From assembly GCA_013368325.1 (NCBI GenBank), contig JAACJK010000221.1, positions 248,001-312,000 on the forward strand: DNA of 64,000 bases, written 5' to 3'. Each line of letters starts with the position of its first letter. Within the stretch, counting starts at the first letter, position 1. Source of the DNA: Ephemerocybe angulata (lineage: Eukaryota; Basidiomycota; Agaricomycetes; Agaricales; Psathyrellaceae). Below the pieces are notes generated by a model, which did not search any database, was not told where the DNA came from, and saw only the letters and a program-made list of their open reading frames with translations. This document shows, piece after piece, positions 54,671-64,000 of this stretch. The translations under genes and the position numbers were made by a program.

Positions 54671-55618
54671 GGCTCGGCCTTAATCATGGCGGATTATGGT
54701 TGGCCTGGCCTGTAGTATTTTATCATATTTCTGCCTCGGATCGGACTTTGTTTGACCGCTGTCTTTCCATTCTTCGCTGTGCAGCGTGTCCACTCTTTTA
54801 CTATACTTTCAATGCCCGCAGTTTTGACTTGGCTTTGAGCGCCCCCGAGCGCCAGGTGACATGTAACATCGCGTAGTATGCCTAAATAGCCGAGCTGCCG
54901 AAGTGCTGGCTTTATGCTGTCTAGCCGCCCAGGGCGCTTATTTTGTAAGGACTTCAAGATCCGATTTATCTCTGATTCTACTTTGTGTGAGGGTATATTT
55001 TCTTATACAGAGAATTAGATAAAAGATAACTCGAGCGAGCTATGCTCTCGCCTTGGTCCGATGACGTCCTGCCCACGATGCGGTTTTTCTTGACAGTGAG
55101 GTTCGATGCGTATCACTGGCCCATCATGGTAGCCTCATGAAATATCCATCAGCCCTCGCGACGAAACAGATAATAATAACTCTCTTGATCCGGCGGTTGC
55201 CTACATAGGCAAATTCCAAGCGCCTTTAGGATACGGACGTTCCATGATGACGTCACCGTCGGTGAGCGCACGAAATACTATGCGTGCCAACTTATTTCCC
55301 GATTATTGAGCTCCTAGTGTACAGGACGTCTATTATCTCGCTCACCTTTTCGAGCTCGACTGTTAAGCTGTAGGGCTTCAGAACGTCAGATATTTTCTTC
55401 GACATAAGTAAGAGCTTTCAAGTCTATTTTAAATTTGAATACTAGCATGATTCGTCAGCATTCGTCTCGCACCTAACCCAATCCGACTGCCGTACTATGT
55501 CCCTAAACAAGATTTTAAGTAAACTGGCGATGGGAACGCGTAACGATGGAAGGGTCTCGGAAGCGTGGTATTGAGGCTCGAACTCGCCGTACTTTCGGAT
55601 GCTCGGCAAACTCGACCC
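54671..55618. other. Intergenic between lectins 4 and 5
   Basis: About 950 bases. The right part (from about 55090) is closely similar to 59770-60200 upstream of lectin 6, so it belongs to a duplicated block. One copy of the recurrent motif, AGGGCGCTTAT, at 54931-54941. Confidence 0.55.
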
Positions 55619-55625
55619 TATAAAG
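55619..55625 (+). promoter_or_regulatory. TATA box of lectin 5
   Basis: TATAAAG in the context CTCGACCCTATAAAGT, 78 bases before the start codon. The same context is found at lectin 6. Confidence 0.75.
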
Positions 55626-55696
55626 TTAGCAGGCCTTCGATTGCTCAATCACTTGTTTGAGTCTATTCCAGTCTTTCCTCTGCTTTTCGTCACACC

Positions 55697-56311
55697 ATGC
55701 CATCGCTCATCCACACCTGCTTCCTGGTTCTCGCAGCAGTCAACTTTGCGGCTGCCTGGGACGGCCTCGTCGGGTTTAGAGATGAGCTCTTTTATGGCCC
55801 TGCTATCAATACAAACTCGCCGCTCCAAAACGGCACCCCCGTCCATCTGTAAGAAAGAGCCGTGATCTCTCTTCGGAGCTTCAAGCTTGATACTGAACGA
55901 TTCTTCCCCCTTGTACAGCGGCCACTTCGATGGCAAGGATCAAGCGCCAGTAAGCGCTCGGCTCTGGACCCTCAACCGCGGGCCCACCAAGGTTAAACTG
56001 TCGCAAAGTCCCGAGTTTTGCTTGGACGCTGGTACCAGTCAGTCCTCCCAATATTCTCCTAGTTGGATGCATATTCATTACGTGGCACAGATCCTACAAA
56101 CGGCACCCTGATGAAAGTCTGGCAGTGCTACGATAACCTCCCCGCCCAGGCATGGTACTGGACCGACGATAACAGGATTGCTTTGGAAGGGCAGGGATTC
56201 TGCCTTGATCTCCCGAACGGCGACATCTACATCCAACCACCCCAGCAGCTCCAAATCTGGGCTTGCTCTACTGGAAATACCAATCAGATTTGGAAGGAAG
56301 ATACCATTTAA
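55697..56311 (+). CDS. Secreted ricin-B-type lectin 5
   Basis: Exons 55697-55848, 55919-56037 and 56091-56311, 163 aa. The N-terminus MPSLIHTCFLVLAAVNFAAA is a signal peptide; the mature protein begins near WDGLVGF, a different start from lectins 1-4. The first QxW is replaced by RLW (ARLWTLNRG), while QAW and QIW remain. Other blocks: GHFDGKD, CLDAGT, MKVWQCYDNLPAQAWYWTDD, FCLDLPNGD and a short insert (IYIQPP) before LQIWACSTGNTNQIW. Its upstream DNA, introns and 3' flank are closely matched by lectin 6, showing a block duplication of about 1.6 kb. Confidence 0.86.
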
Positions 56312-57114
56312 CAGCCATTCATCATAGTTAGTCGGCTTTCTGGGCTGCTTTTCTTGCTGCTGTTTTGAAAGTCTAGCATCCGATCCTTGATATGCCCGCA
56401 GCTCAACTTATGCTACCTTCCCGGTTCCCGCCACCTTTGTCTATACGACATGTCCACTCTTTCACATACCCACGGACTCGTAGTAACAATATTCGTAATC
56501 GAATATCCTCGTTTGCACCACTTCAACCAGTCACGCTGTGCAAGTCATACACATCAGGTTACAGTCGTTTGGCAAGTATGAGATGCCTTCAACCAAATCC
56601 CATTGGCCCACGCAGTGAGTAAAGAGCTTCTGCGCAGGCAGTACACATACGACCACGTACATCCATCACATAGGACGACATCCACTGTCCGCGAGACCCC
56701 AGGGCTGTGCTTCTTGAAATGGTTTCGCCACTTACTTCACCCCGAATAATCTTGGTATACATTTTCGGTGTATGGTGCTCACTAGCCCTCTAACAACGAT
56801 GCCTTCTTTTTCCACATATAACGTTTCGCTCCATGATTTCCGAACCCCAGTGATGCCGGTATGTTGTGGTTCACCTAACTTATAAGACGGCCTAGGATTG
56901 CCTGTGGATCCCTTCAGACACTCGGTTCGTTTTCATAAATTCGGTTTCCTACAGCGGTGCTGGTGCTTTTCTCTTCCTCATGTGAGTTTAAACTTGAGCC
57001 ATATGCTTACACCTTCTCTGAATCTTCCTTAGTTTATTGGCGCCGCTTCAATACCTCAACCTTTCGACTTCTCTTTGACTTCTGTGAAGTCTTTCACTTG
57101 TAATTCTTCCAACC
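56312..57114. other. Intergenic after lectin 5
   Basis: About 800 bases. The first 450 match the region after lectin 6 (shared GATCCTTGATATGCCCGCAG, TGTCCACTCTTT, and CTTCTTGAAATGG), the end of the duplicated block. The rest is the promoter region of the secreted Gly/Asn-rich gene. Confidence 0.5.
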
Positions 57115-58303
57115 ATGAAGACGGCCCTTGCTCTTTTAATCTTTGCATCTCTCCTTTCTCGGGTGCCCGCCCAAAACCAAAATCAAAGGCAGGGAGGAAA
57201 TAAAGGAAATCAGGGAGGAAATCAGGGAGGGAGTCAAGGTGGTGCCCAGGGTGACCCTCAGAAATCACTTAGTACGTCGGTGTAATTGAAGACATGCCCC
57301 TCATGCTTGATTTGCCTTCAGCTTTGGATCCTCGGGTCATCGCAAAGGGCTTCGCGCGTACTGGACAAGAGACCCCCACGGCAGGTACGCTGCTAGTCCC
57401 ACTAGTATCATGTCCCCTTTTATTAATCGTAATGTCAAGGGCAAGTTGCTTCGCTTACCTCGACAAACAACTACATCAACCATTGCTTGACCGTGAACCT
57501 CCCCATCACGGATGGCAAGCAGCTCGAGGGCGGTTCGTGCAACCCAGCCCCCATCGGTTCAATCCCTTCTATCGACAAGATGCCGACAGCCAAGTTCGTG
57601 AGCCCGCTAAATGGTGCAGACGTCGGCGCCCCCAACGTACCGTTCGATGTCGTGCTCAACATCAAGAACTTGGCCACCGGCCAATTCGTAAATGCACAGG
57701 CCAACTACTTTGCCGCACCTCAGCAGCTGAACGGCGCTGGCGTCATCCTTGGTCACTCCCACATTACCATCGACAAGTTGACCTCCCTGGATCAGACAAC
57801 CCCGACCGACCCTAAGAAGTTCGCGTACTTCAAGGTAAGTAGATTTATCATACCTCGAGGTCTCGATGCTAACGATCCTACAGGGGCTCAACGCCGCTGC
57901 TCAAGGTGGCAAGTTGACGGCCAACATCGACAAGGGCCTCCCCGCGGGTGCCTACCGCCTCTGCACGATCAACTCTTCGTCCAACCACCAGCCTGTCATC
58001 GCCCCAGTCGCTCAACACGGTTCGCTGGATGACTGCATATATGTGAGTCGCGTATTAGTCAGTTTAATTATTCTTGCTCACCGTCTTCAGTTCACAGTTG
58101 GCGGTGGTAATGCAGGGGCGAACACAGGCGGGGCGAACACAGGCGCAGGCAAAGGTGCGAATGGTGGTGCCAACAACGGGGTCAACAAAGGCGGAAACCA
58201 AGGAGCGAACGGTGGCGCAAATAACGGCGGCAACAAGGGGAGAGGACAGAACCGCCCACGCCGTCTTACCGCTCGCGAGATTGGCGGCCTTTCGACTGCT
58301 TGA
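57115..58303 (+). CDS. Conserved secreted basidiomycete protein with Gly/Asn-rich tail
   Basis: Exons 57115-57271, 57322-57384, 57440-57834, 57884-58042 and 58091-58303, in phase, 328 aa. It has a signal peptide (MKTALALLIFASLLSRVPAQ), then a Gln/Gly/Asn-rich spacer (GGNKGNQGGNQGGSQGG). The conserved core runs through DPQKSL, DPRVIAKGFARTGQ, VASLTSTNNYINHCL, GSCNPAPIGSIPS, FVSPLNGADVGA, ANYFAAPQQLNGAGVILGHS, KFAYFKGLNAAAQGG and QHGSLDDCIYFTV. The tail repeats GGANNG/GANTGG units and ends in basic residues. The core belongs to a family widespread among secreted proteins of Agaricomycetes with no known function. It interrupts the lectin array between copies 5 and 6. Extra repeats before and after the core seem specific to this copy. 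Confidence 0.8.
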
Positions 58304-60192
58304 GATTCGTTGTGCATCTTCTCCGTACTCAGTAGCGCATCGAACTCTTTGAACCTATAGTAGTTCGTGTTCAAGAAAGCGTTGTCCACCAGGCGGTTGC
58401 CGAGTCACGGAATAAAGTCAACGCGCAGCGCAGATGCGCATGAGAATGTTGTGAGGGCCCGGAGGCTGCCCTTGAGACCACCCGACATTGGGAGACACTC
58501 AGAAAGTGGTGACGCTGGTGACGCTACTCCTTCAGGCCCTCGGCACGCAGACAATACGGCGATTCAGTGCAAAGGTCGTGGCAAGGGCCGAAGCTCACTA
58601 GGGAGAGGAGATGCGCTTGCAAGTCGAATGCATGTGCTGCCACAATAAATGGGCACGCCAAGACGCGACATCGCATAGCCAACTTGCTCTCCCTGGGACC
58701 AAGCTTCACGCTTGTCCAGCTGCTGTCGATCTTCGTCGCTGTAGATGGTGCCTAGGTTTGGTGAAGTGTGGCTCTGAGCGCTTATGTGCGCCGCAGAACG
58801 CGTACGAACCTGAGGCGAGACAACCAAGGTGCTGGAGCCTGGTGGGACCCTGGCTGTCTTCGTCGATTTGCGACGCGTACTCGATGGAGGTCGACTTTCG
58901 TCCCCCGAAGTTCAAGTTGGTTCGAAAACAGGGTGGTGCCGAGCTTACAAATATTCCGATCAATACCCTGCCGACTCTTGCCGAGAGCCACACAGGTTTC
59001 GACACGACCACCACTTGGCCTCCAGAATCCAGATGCACAATGACCGCGGTGGAAGAACGAATTGGCGCTGGTTACGCCGCGCCGGACGCCTATATGGTAT
59101 GGAAACAGCCAGGCTTGGCGTTATCGTTAGCCACCCATTGCGCACGGAAGCCTTTGGAAGCCCGTAATATGCACAAGCCTCGAAAGTCGACTTGAGCGCA
59201 GTACTGAGCCGCTGAGTTGGATGTATATACCCGGTGCACGCTGATCCTCTCTACCAGTGCATTACACTCATGCCGAACCTCATCAGTTCGCCGATACAGA
59301 GACGGTTTTCACTCCCCTTTACCTATAGCCTCGAAGCTCGCCACAAGGTCCATGGACGCGCAACCTCGCGCAGAACTCAGTGCCACAAATCTCAGGCTTT
59401 TTGGTTTCTCTTTAGAGCCACATTGCATTATGGGGTCGCCCCTAATTGCTATATGCAATCGTCATCCACCCTATCCCAGGTATCCATCGAGATATCTCGC
59501 TTTCGCCTATCGACTGCCCCCTTGACAAAATCTTACGATGCTACGAATGGTCTCCCAGCCAGTATGGGTGGACCTGTTCAAGATAAGCATGCGTATTCCG
59601 AGGGAGAGTTTAGCTAAGAGACCAACAGTGAGTAGTTACAAGCGGCACAAACTTATTTTGAATCGAGCATCTCTGAGGGTGGAGCACTTTACGCAGTTCC
59701 AAATCTAAACAAACATCAAATGCTGTGATTGGTGAAACTGGGTCTATCGTTTCCCAAATAGCTGTGACAATTCGATGCGTATCACTGGCTGGTAGCCCGA
59801 CGAAATATCCATCAGCCCTTGCGACGAAACAGATATGTATAATTACTCGCTCAATGCCAGTAAAGTCACCGTCCGGCGTCGATGAGCGCACGAAATACTA
59901 GTACTATGCGTGCCAACTCATTTCCCAAGTATTGAGCTCCTAGTGTGCCGGATGGCTATTGTCTGGCTCACTTTTTTGAGCTAGGTTGTTAAGCTGTAGG
60001 GCTTCAGAACGTCAGATATTTTCTTCGACATAAGATAAATTTGAATGGTATTCATCTCGGTCTCATGCAACCCAATCCCCGACGATTATAAGTAGACCGG
60101 CGAATCCCGATGGGAACGCGTAACAATTAAAGGGTCTCAGAAGCAGAGGTACCACGAGCTCACCTTCCAGGTTACTCGGCAGAACTCGACCC
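58304..60192. other. Intergenic before lectin 6
   Basis: About 1.9 kb. A plus-strand frame at 58611-59195 is open but shows no motif I recognise. The last 430 bases duplicate the region upstream of lectin 5. Confidence 0.45.
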
Positions 60193-60199
60193 TATAAAG
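60193..60199 (+). promoter_or_regulatory. TATA box of lectin 6
   Basis: TATAAAG in CTCGACCCTATAAAGT, 116 bases before the start codon. About 35 extra bases between TATA and ATG compared with lectin 5 are the main promoter difference. Confidence 0.7.
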
Positions 60200-60308
60200 T
60201 CAGCAGGCCCTCGACTGGCATCTGCCATTAGAACCCTTCGATTGCTCATTCACTTATTTGAGTCTATTCCAATCTTTTCTCTGCTCTTTTGCTGCTCTTC
60301 GTCACACC

Positions 60309-60947
60309 ATGCCAAACCTCATCCACACCTCGTTCCTGCTTCTCGCAGCAGTCACCTTTGCGGCTGCGTGGGAAGGCCGCGTCGGGTTTAACGATGAGCA
60401 GTTTTATGGCCTGGCTGTCAATGAGAACCACGAGATCACAAACGGCAGCGCCGTTCAAATGTAATAAACAGCCGTGATCTCTCTTCGAGCGTCAAGCTTG
60501 ATACTGAAGATTCTTCCCCCTTGTGCAGCGGCCACTTCGATGGCAAGGATCGAGCGTCAAACCAGGCTTCAAACTGGACCCTCAACCGCGGGCCCACAAA
60601 GGTTAAACTGACGATGAGGCCCGACTTTTGCTTAGACGCTGGTACCAGTCAGTCCTCCCAATATTCTCCCAGTTGGATGCATATTCATTACGTGCACAGA
60701 TCCTACAAACGGCACCCTGATGAAAGTCTGGCAGTGCTACGATAACCTCCCCGCCCAGGCATGGTACTGGACCGACGATAACAGGCTTGCTTTGGAAGGG
60801 CAAGGATTCTGCCTTGATCTCCCAAGCGGCAACGTCTACGGCCAACCGCCCACGCCAAGCCCACGCAGCTCCAAATCTGGGCTTGCACTACTGGAAATAC
60901 CAATCAGATTTGGAAGGAAGACAGCATTTAAGAGCCGTTCATTATAG
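60309..60947 (+). pseudogene. Lectin 6, C-terminal frame broken by an 11-bp duplication
   Basis: Exons 60309-60460, 60529-60647 and 60700 onward. Block-duplication partner of lectin 5: signal peptide MPNLIHTSFLLLAAVTFAAA, then GHFDGKD, CLDAGT and MKVWQCYDNLPAQAWYWTDD. In exon 3, GCCCACGC occurs at 60848-60855 and again at 60859-60866, an 11-bp tandem duplication compared with lectin 5. It moves the reading frame just before the last trefoil strand, so the third QxW is lost and translation runs on to 60947 with unrelated residues; the ancestral stop (60929-60931) is still present in the old frame. Only QAW of the three motifs is left (the first is SNW). Either a recent pseudogene or an assembly error. 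Confidence 0.75.
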
Positions 60948-62098
60948 TTCCTCGGCTTTCTGGACCGCTTTTCTAGATGCTCTTTTAAAAGCCTAGCATC
61001 CGATCCTTGATATGCCCGCAGCTCAACTTATGCTGACTTCCCGGTCCTCGTCAACTTTGTCTATACGGCATGTCCACTCTTTTATATACCCACGGACAAC
61101 CCATGGACTCATAACAATATTCGTAATCGAATGTGTATGAGATATTCGACCAGATTCCATTGGCCTGCGCAGTGAGTAAGGAGCTTCCACGCAGGCAGTA
61201 GGACGATGAGAGGCCCCAGGGCTGCGCTTCTTGAAATGGGGTTTCGTCACTTATCATTGCTCGTCCATGTGGTGGGTTATTCACCCCGAAAAATCTTGGT
61301 AATATCATGATCAATGGGTTACAAAAAGGTCATAAAGTTGCAAACGCGCATATCAGCGACGATACCGAGGCTCAATATCGCGGTGGGGCTGGGGATGGCT
61401 ATTGACATGAGCCTTGAATTGGCACAATAACCGGTACAGCTACTTCAACCGTGTCGAAGGGTAGAAATGGGAAAATCCGCTCATGCAGTCTATACGTTTC
61501 CCATCTTGCACGGCAATCTTCGTTAAGCGCCCGCAGAGACAGGGGTGGACCAAATGGGGCCAAACATCCGAATGAAGCGCAGCAAACAGGAGCGGCAGTG
61601 TTGCCCTTCTGAGTGACATGCATCACTCCTCTGCACCTCTCAGAAGCACACCGAACCTTTCCTCCTCCGGCGCTTCAGGGTCAACGGGACTCGACAGACA
61701 GCCACAACGAGCTTGCTCGGCCGAAACGGATACAACTGCACCCTGATGGGTATATGGAGATCCGGTAGCCAATATGAACCGGCTGCTGAACGATCGACAT
61801 GACACTGTTTCGCTCTCCCAGTCTGCCACCACCCCCGCCCAACGCTCTGCTGCCTTTTGGACCGAGGACGACCGTGACGTTGAGGAGGCACCTGACTACG
61901 CTGCAATCCCGATGGGACTACTATCTTCTTCGTACAGGGATCCTGAGAATACACCGCTTGTGAGTTGCACTCGTGGTCGCTGTGGTGTTCGCGAAGTGTT
62001 CGGCTGCATGTGGTGCAAGAACCTACGGTTCAGACTTATCCTTACATAAATAAAGGAGGGATGCCTTCTGACCGTTCCCCCGCTCCACTTCCCCAACC
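60948..62098. other. Intergenic between lectin 6 and the MFS gene
   Basis: About 1.15 kb. The first ~350 bases duplicate the 3' flank of lectin 5. One copy of the recurrent motif, TTAAGCGCCCG, at 61523-61533. No gene recognised in the remainder. Confidence 0.45.
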
Positions 62099-64000
62099 AT
62101 GCCCACCGATATCGAACACGCTCGTGCTGACGCTAGCGAAAAGCTCGATCCTTCAGCAGGGGATGATGACCGCGAAATCGAGTCAGAGGACCTGAAGGCA
62201 ACTTTGGGGACCGAATACCAAGCGGAAGAGAAGGCCCTGGTCAGAAGGCTTGACCGCAGGATTTTGCCCATAGCGTGTCTGCTGTATCTGTTCGCTTGTG
62301 AGCTATCGCCTCTCAGTTCATAATGAGGCGGCCTATTCTAATCACAACTCTTCTATCTAGACCTTGACCGCTCCAATCTGGGAAATGCAAGGCTTCAGGG
62401 CCTCCCGGGCGATGTTCTGGGAGGTGATCCTACAGGAAAGAAATTCGACTGGATTGTCTCTGTATTCTACTTCTCCTACGCAAGTGTATACTCAACATCT
62501 CCCCAGAATTATGCGCTGATCGTTCACTTAGATTGTCTGCCAAATCCCTGCCGTGGTCACATCGAAGCTCTTCCCACCTCGGGTGTGGATGGCGTGTGCA
62601 GCTGTTGGATGGGGAGTTGCCTCAACACTCATGGTACAGCCCCTTCGCAGCGCATGGAGTGGCACTCGCCAGCTAATAGTAACACCGTGACACCCGTTCA
62701 GGCTTCTGCTTACACATTTGGGAGTCTCGTCGTGTGCCGACTGTTCATAGGCATCTTCGAAGCGGGCTTTGGGCCAGCCATCCCGCTCTATTTCTGTGAG
62801 CGCATTCCGCTATATGCTCATTCGCCGTTATTGCAGGTTCGGGACTAACGCGTGAGGGATTAATTTGCGATGATAGCTTACTTCTACACGAAAGGCGAAA
62901 TGGGACTCCGGGTAAGCGAGGCGGGCTTCTTATGACAGGGGGCTTCCTATTTGTGTTTGTGGGACTGACAGTTGCTATGCGTTTAGATGGCCTATTGGTT
63001 TGGCTTCGCTGCAGTCGCGGGAGCCTTTGGAGGAGTGCTCGCCTTTGGTATACAGCACATAGACTCGAGCGTGTCTAATTGGAGGATCCTCTTCTTAGTG
63101 GAGGTATGTATGGTGCTGGGAGCTAGTTTGAGTCTTCCTAACATCGATTCTGAATAGGGACTGCCTCCTATCCTCTTGGGAATCGCCACTCTATTCTTGC
63201 TTCCGGATAGACCGGAATCTACTACATTCTTCAATGAACGGGAAAGGAAGATCGCTCTTAACCGCATGAACAGGGCTACTAGAGGTGATGTCGGTGCAAC
63301 CGTGAATAGAGGTGAGTGTTTTCGATCACAGTCTTGTGGCCTGCAGTGACCTTGTTGCTTTTACAGAGCATATCTATCTTGCATTTAAGGACTGGCGGGT
63401 AAGTCATGGAACCCCTTACTCGCGCACACATCACTTATGGTTCGCAGATTTACGTCGGTGGTGTCATCTACTTTGGACTCAACAGCGCATTAGCGTCTAT
63501 TTCAGCCTTCCTACCCACAATCATTGCAACCTTTGGGCATAGTAAGTTGCATCTTGGTATTGTTTATGCAAAAGCTTATCCGTCCCGTCAGCCAACGCGA
63601 TTGCACAACTATTGACAGTCCCCCCATACGCTACAGCAGCAGTCGTGTTGATCGCTTTCTCCAGAGCCTCAGATATAAGGCAGTCCCGGGGTCTCTTTAT
63701 GGCGACTGCTTGCAGCATTACTGGAGCTGGATATCTGTGAGTACCACAAGTCACAAGTATACACGAACGAACGCTGAAGGGACGGCGGGACAGTATCCTA
63801 CTCCTTGCTCAGCACAATGTACATGCCCTCTACTTCGCCACGTTCTGCATCACCAGCGGAACCTACACGACTATTGGAATCACCATTGCATGGTGTAAGT
63901 CTCCATCCGTTGACTCAGGGCTTCCCTCAAAACTTGTATTAACCTGGGGATGGTAGTCGCCCACAATCTTGGATCGGAAACGAAGAAGGCCACCGGGATC
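62099..64000 (+). CDS. MFS transporter, Dal5/allantoate permease type (partial)
   Basis: Anion:cation symporter family of the major facilitator superfamily, usually carrying organic anions such as allantoate, nicotinate or other vitamins. Exons: 62099-62297, 62361-62479, 62532-62633, 62702-62795, 62877-62911, 62987-63103, 63158-63311, 63367-63398, 63448-63541, 63592-63736, 63794-63894 and 63957 to the window end, all in phase. Landmarks: RRLDRRILPIACLLYLFAYLD (helix 1 with the LDRSNLGNA signature), FDWIVSVFYFSYIVCQIPAV, AYTFGSLVVCRLFIGIFEAG (motif around GxxEAGFGPA), GLPPILLGIATLFLLPDRPE and FAHNLGSETKKATGI. The splice after exon 2 uses a GC donor (GCAAGT at 62480). The gene is cut by the window edge; about two helices and the tail are missing. 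The substrate is unknown. Confidence 0.88.

Noticed and set aside
58611..59195. 194-codon plus-strand open frame
   Set aside because: No start context, splice pattern or motif that I recognise; overlapping frames are similar in length.
1..64000. CRISPR arrays, bacterial operons, integrated virus or retrotransposon polyproteins
   Set aside because: No regularly spaced repeats, and no reverse transcriptase, integrase, capsid or replication protein motifs were seen on either strand.

Overview
The window looks like nuclear DNA of a mushroom-forming basidiomycete (Agaricomycetes). Genes are split by many short GT-AG introns of about 50-65 nt with CTAAC-like branch points, coding sequence is rich in C and G at third positions, and several families are typical of this group: a DUF6534 membrane protein, F-box paralogs, tandem secreted ricin-B-type lectins and a conserved secreted Gly/Asn-rich protein. 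I saw no CRISPR array, plasmid-type feature or reverse transcriptase. Splice sites were read by eye from GT/AG signals, reading frame and family knowledge; none is backed by transcripts.

Region 1 (1-13.7 kb): a sorbitol/xylitol-type dehydrogenase (970-2844), a decayed acyltransferase with the HXXXDG motif (5185-6960, minus) and a tRNA-dihydrouridine synthase (8951-10208). Next comes a region with a 75-bp tandem repeat, a TATA box and duplicated intron/exon cassettes but no recognisable protein.

Region 2 (13.7-31.4 kb) is the housekeeping block: a RUD3/GMAP-210-type golgin with a GRAB domain, RNA polymerase III subunit Rpc31 divergent from the mRNA-export factor Yra1/ALYREF (whose gene carries an unusually long intron), a DUF1279/FAM210 mitochondrial protein, a DUF6534 receptor-like membrane protein, sterol C24-methyltransferase Erg6, a 595-aa protein with a WFxN-type helix, and two tandem copies of a membrane-anchored beta-sandwich protein, the second broken by frameshifts.

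Region 3 (31.4-48 kb): two tandem F-box-like genes from a segmental duplication that also covers their flanks, with a candidate non-autonomous TIR transposon (36484-37447) between them; an intron-containing initiator-type tRNA-Met; a protein ending in an Edc1/PNRC-like decapping motif; a long pyrimidine-rich stretch with no genes; and homoserine dehydrogenase (HOM6).

Region 4 (48-62 kb) is a cluster of six paralogous secreted single beta-trefoil (QxW)3 lectins, all plus strand, all with the same three-exon plan and a TATA box shortly upstream; the sixth is frameshifted by an 11-bp duplication. A conserved secreted Gly/Asn-rich protein sits between lectins 5 and 6. The window ends inside a Dal5/allantoate-type MFS transporter.

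The most unusual signal is not a gene. A short motif, TTA(A/G)(A/G)CGCCC with close variants, occurs about 19 times in non-coding DNA on both strands, twice as a near-perfect palindrome, and was not seen in intact coding exons. No metabolic pathway is assembled here; the clearest functional groupings are the lectin array and the divergent Rpc31/Yra1 pair.
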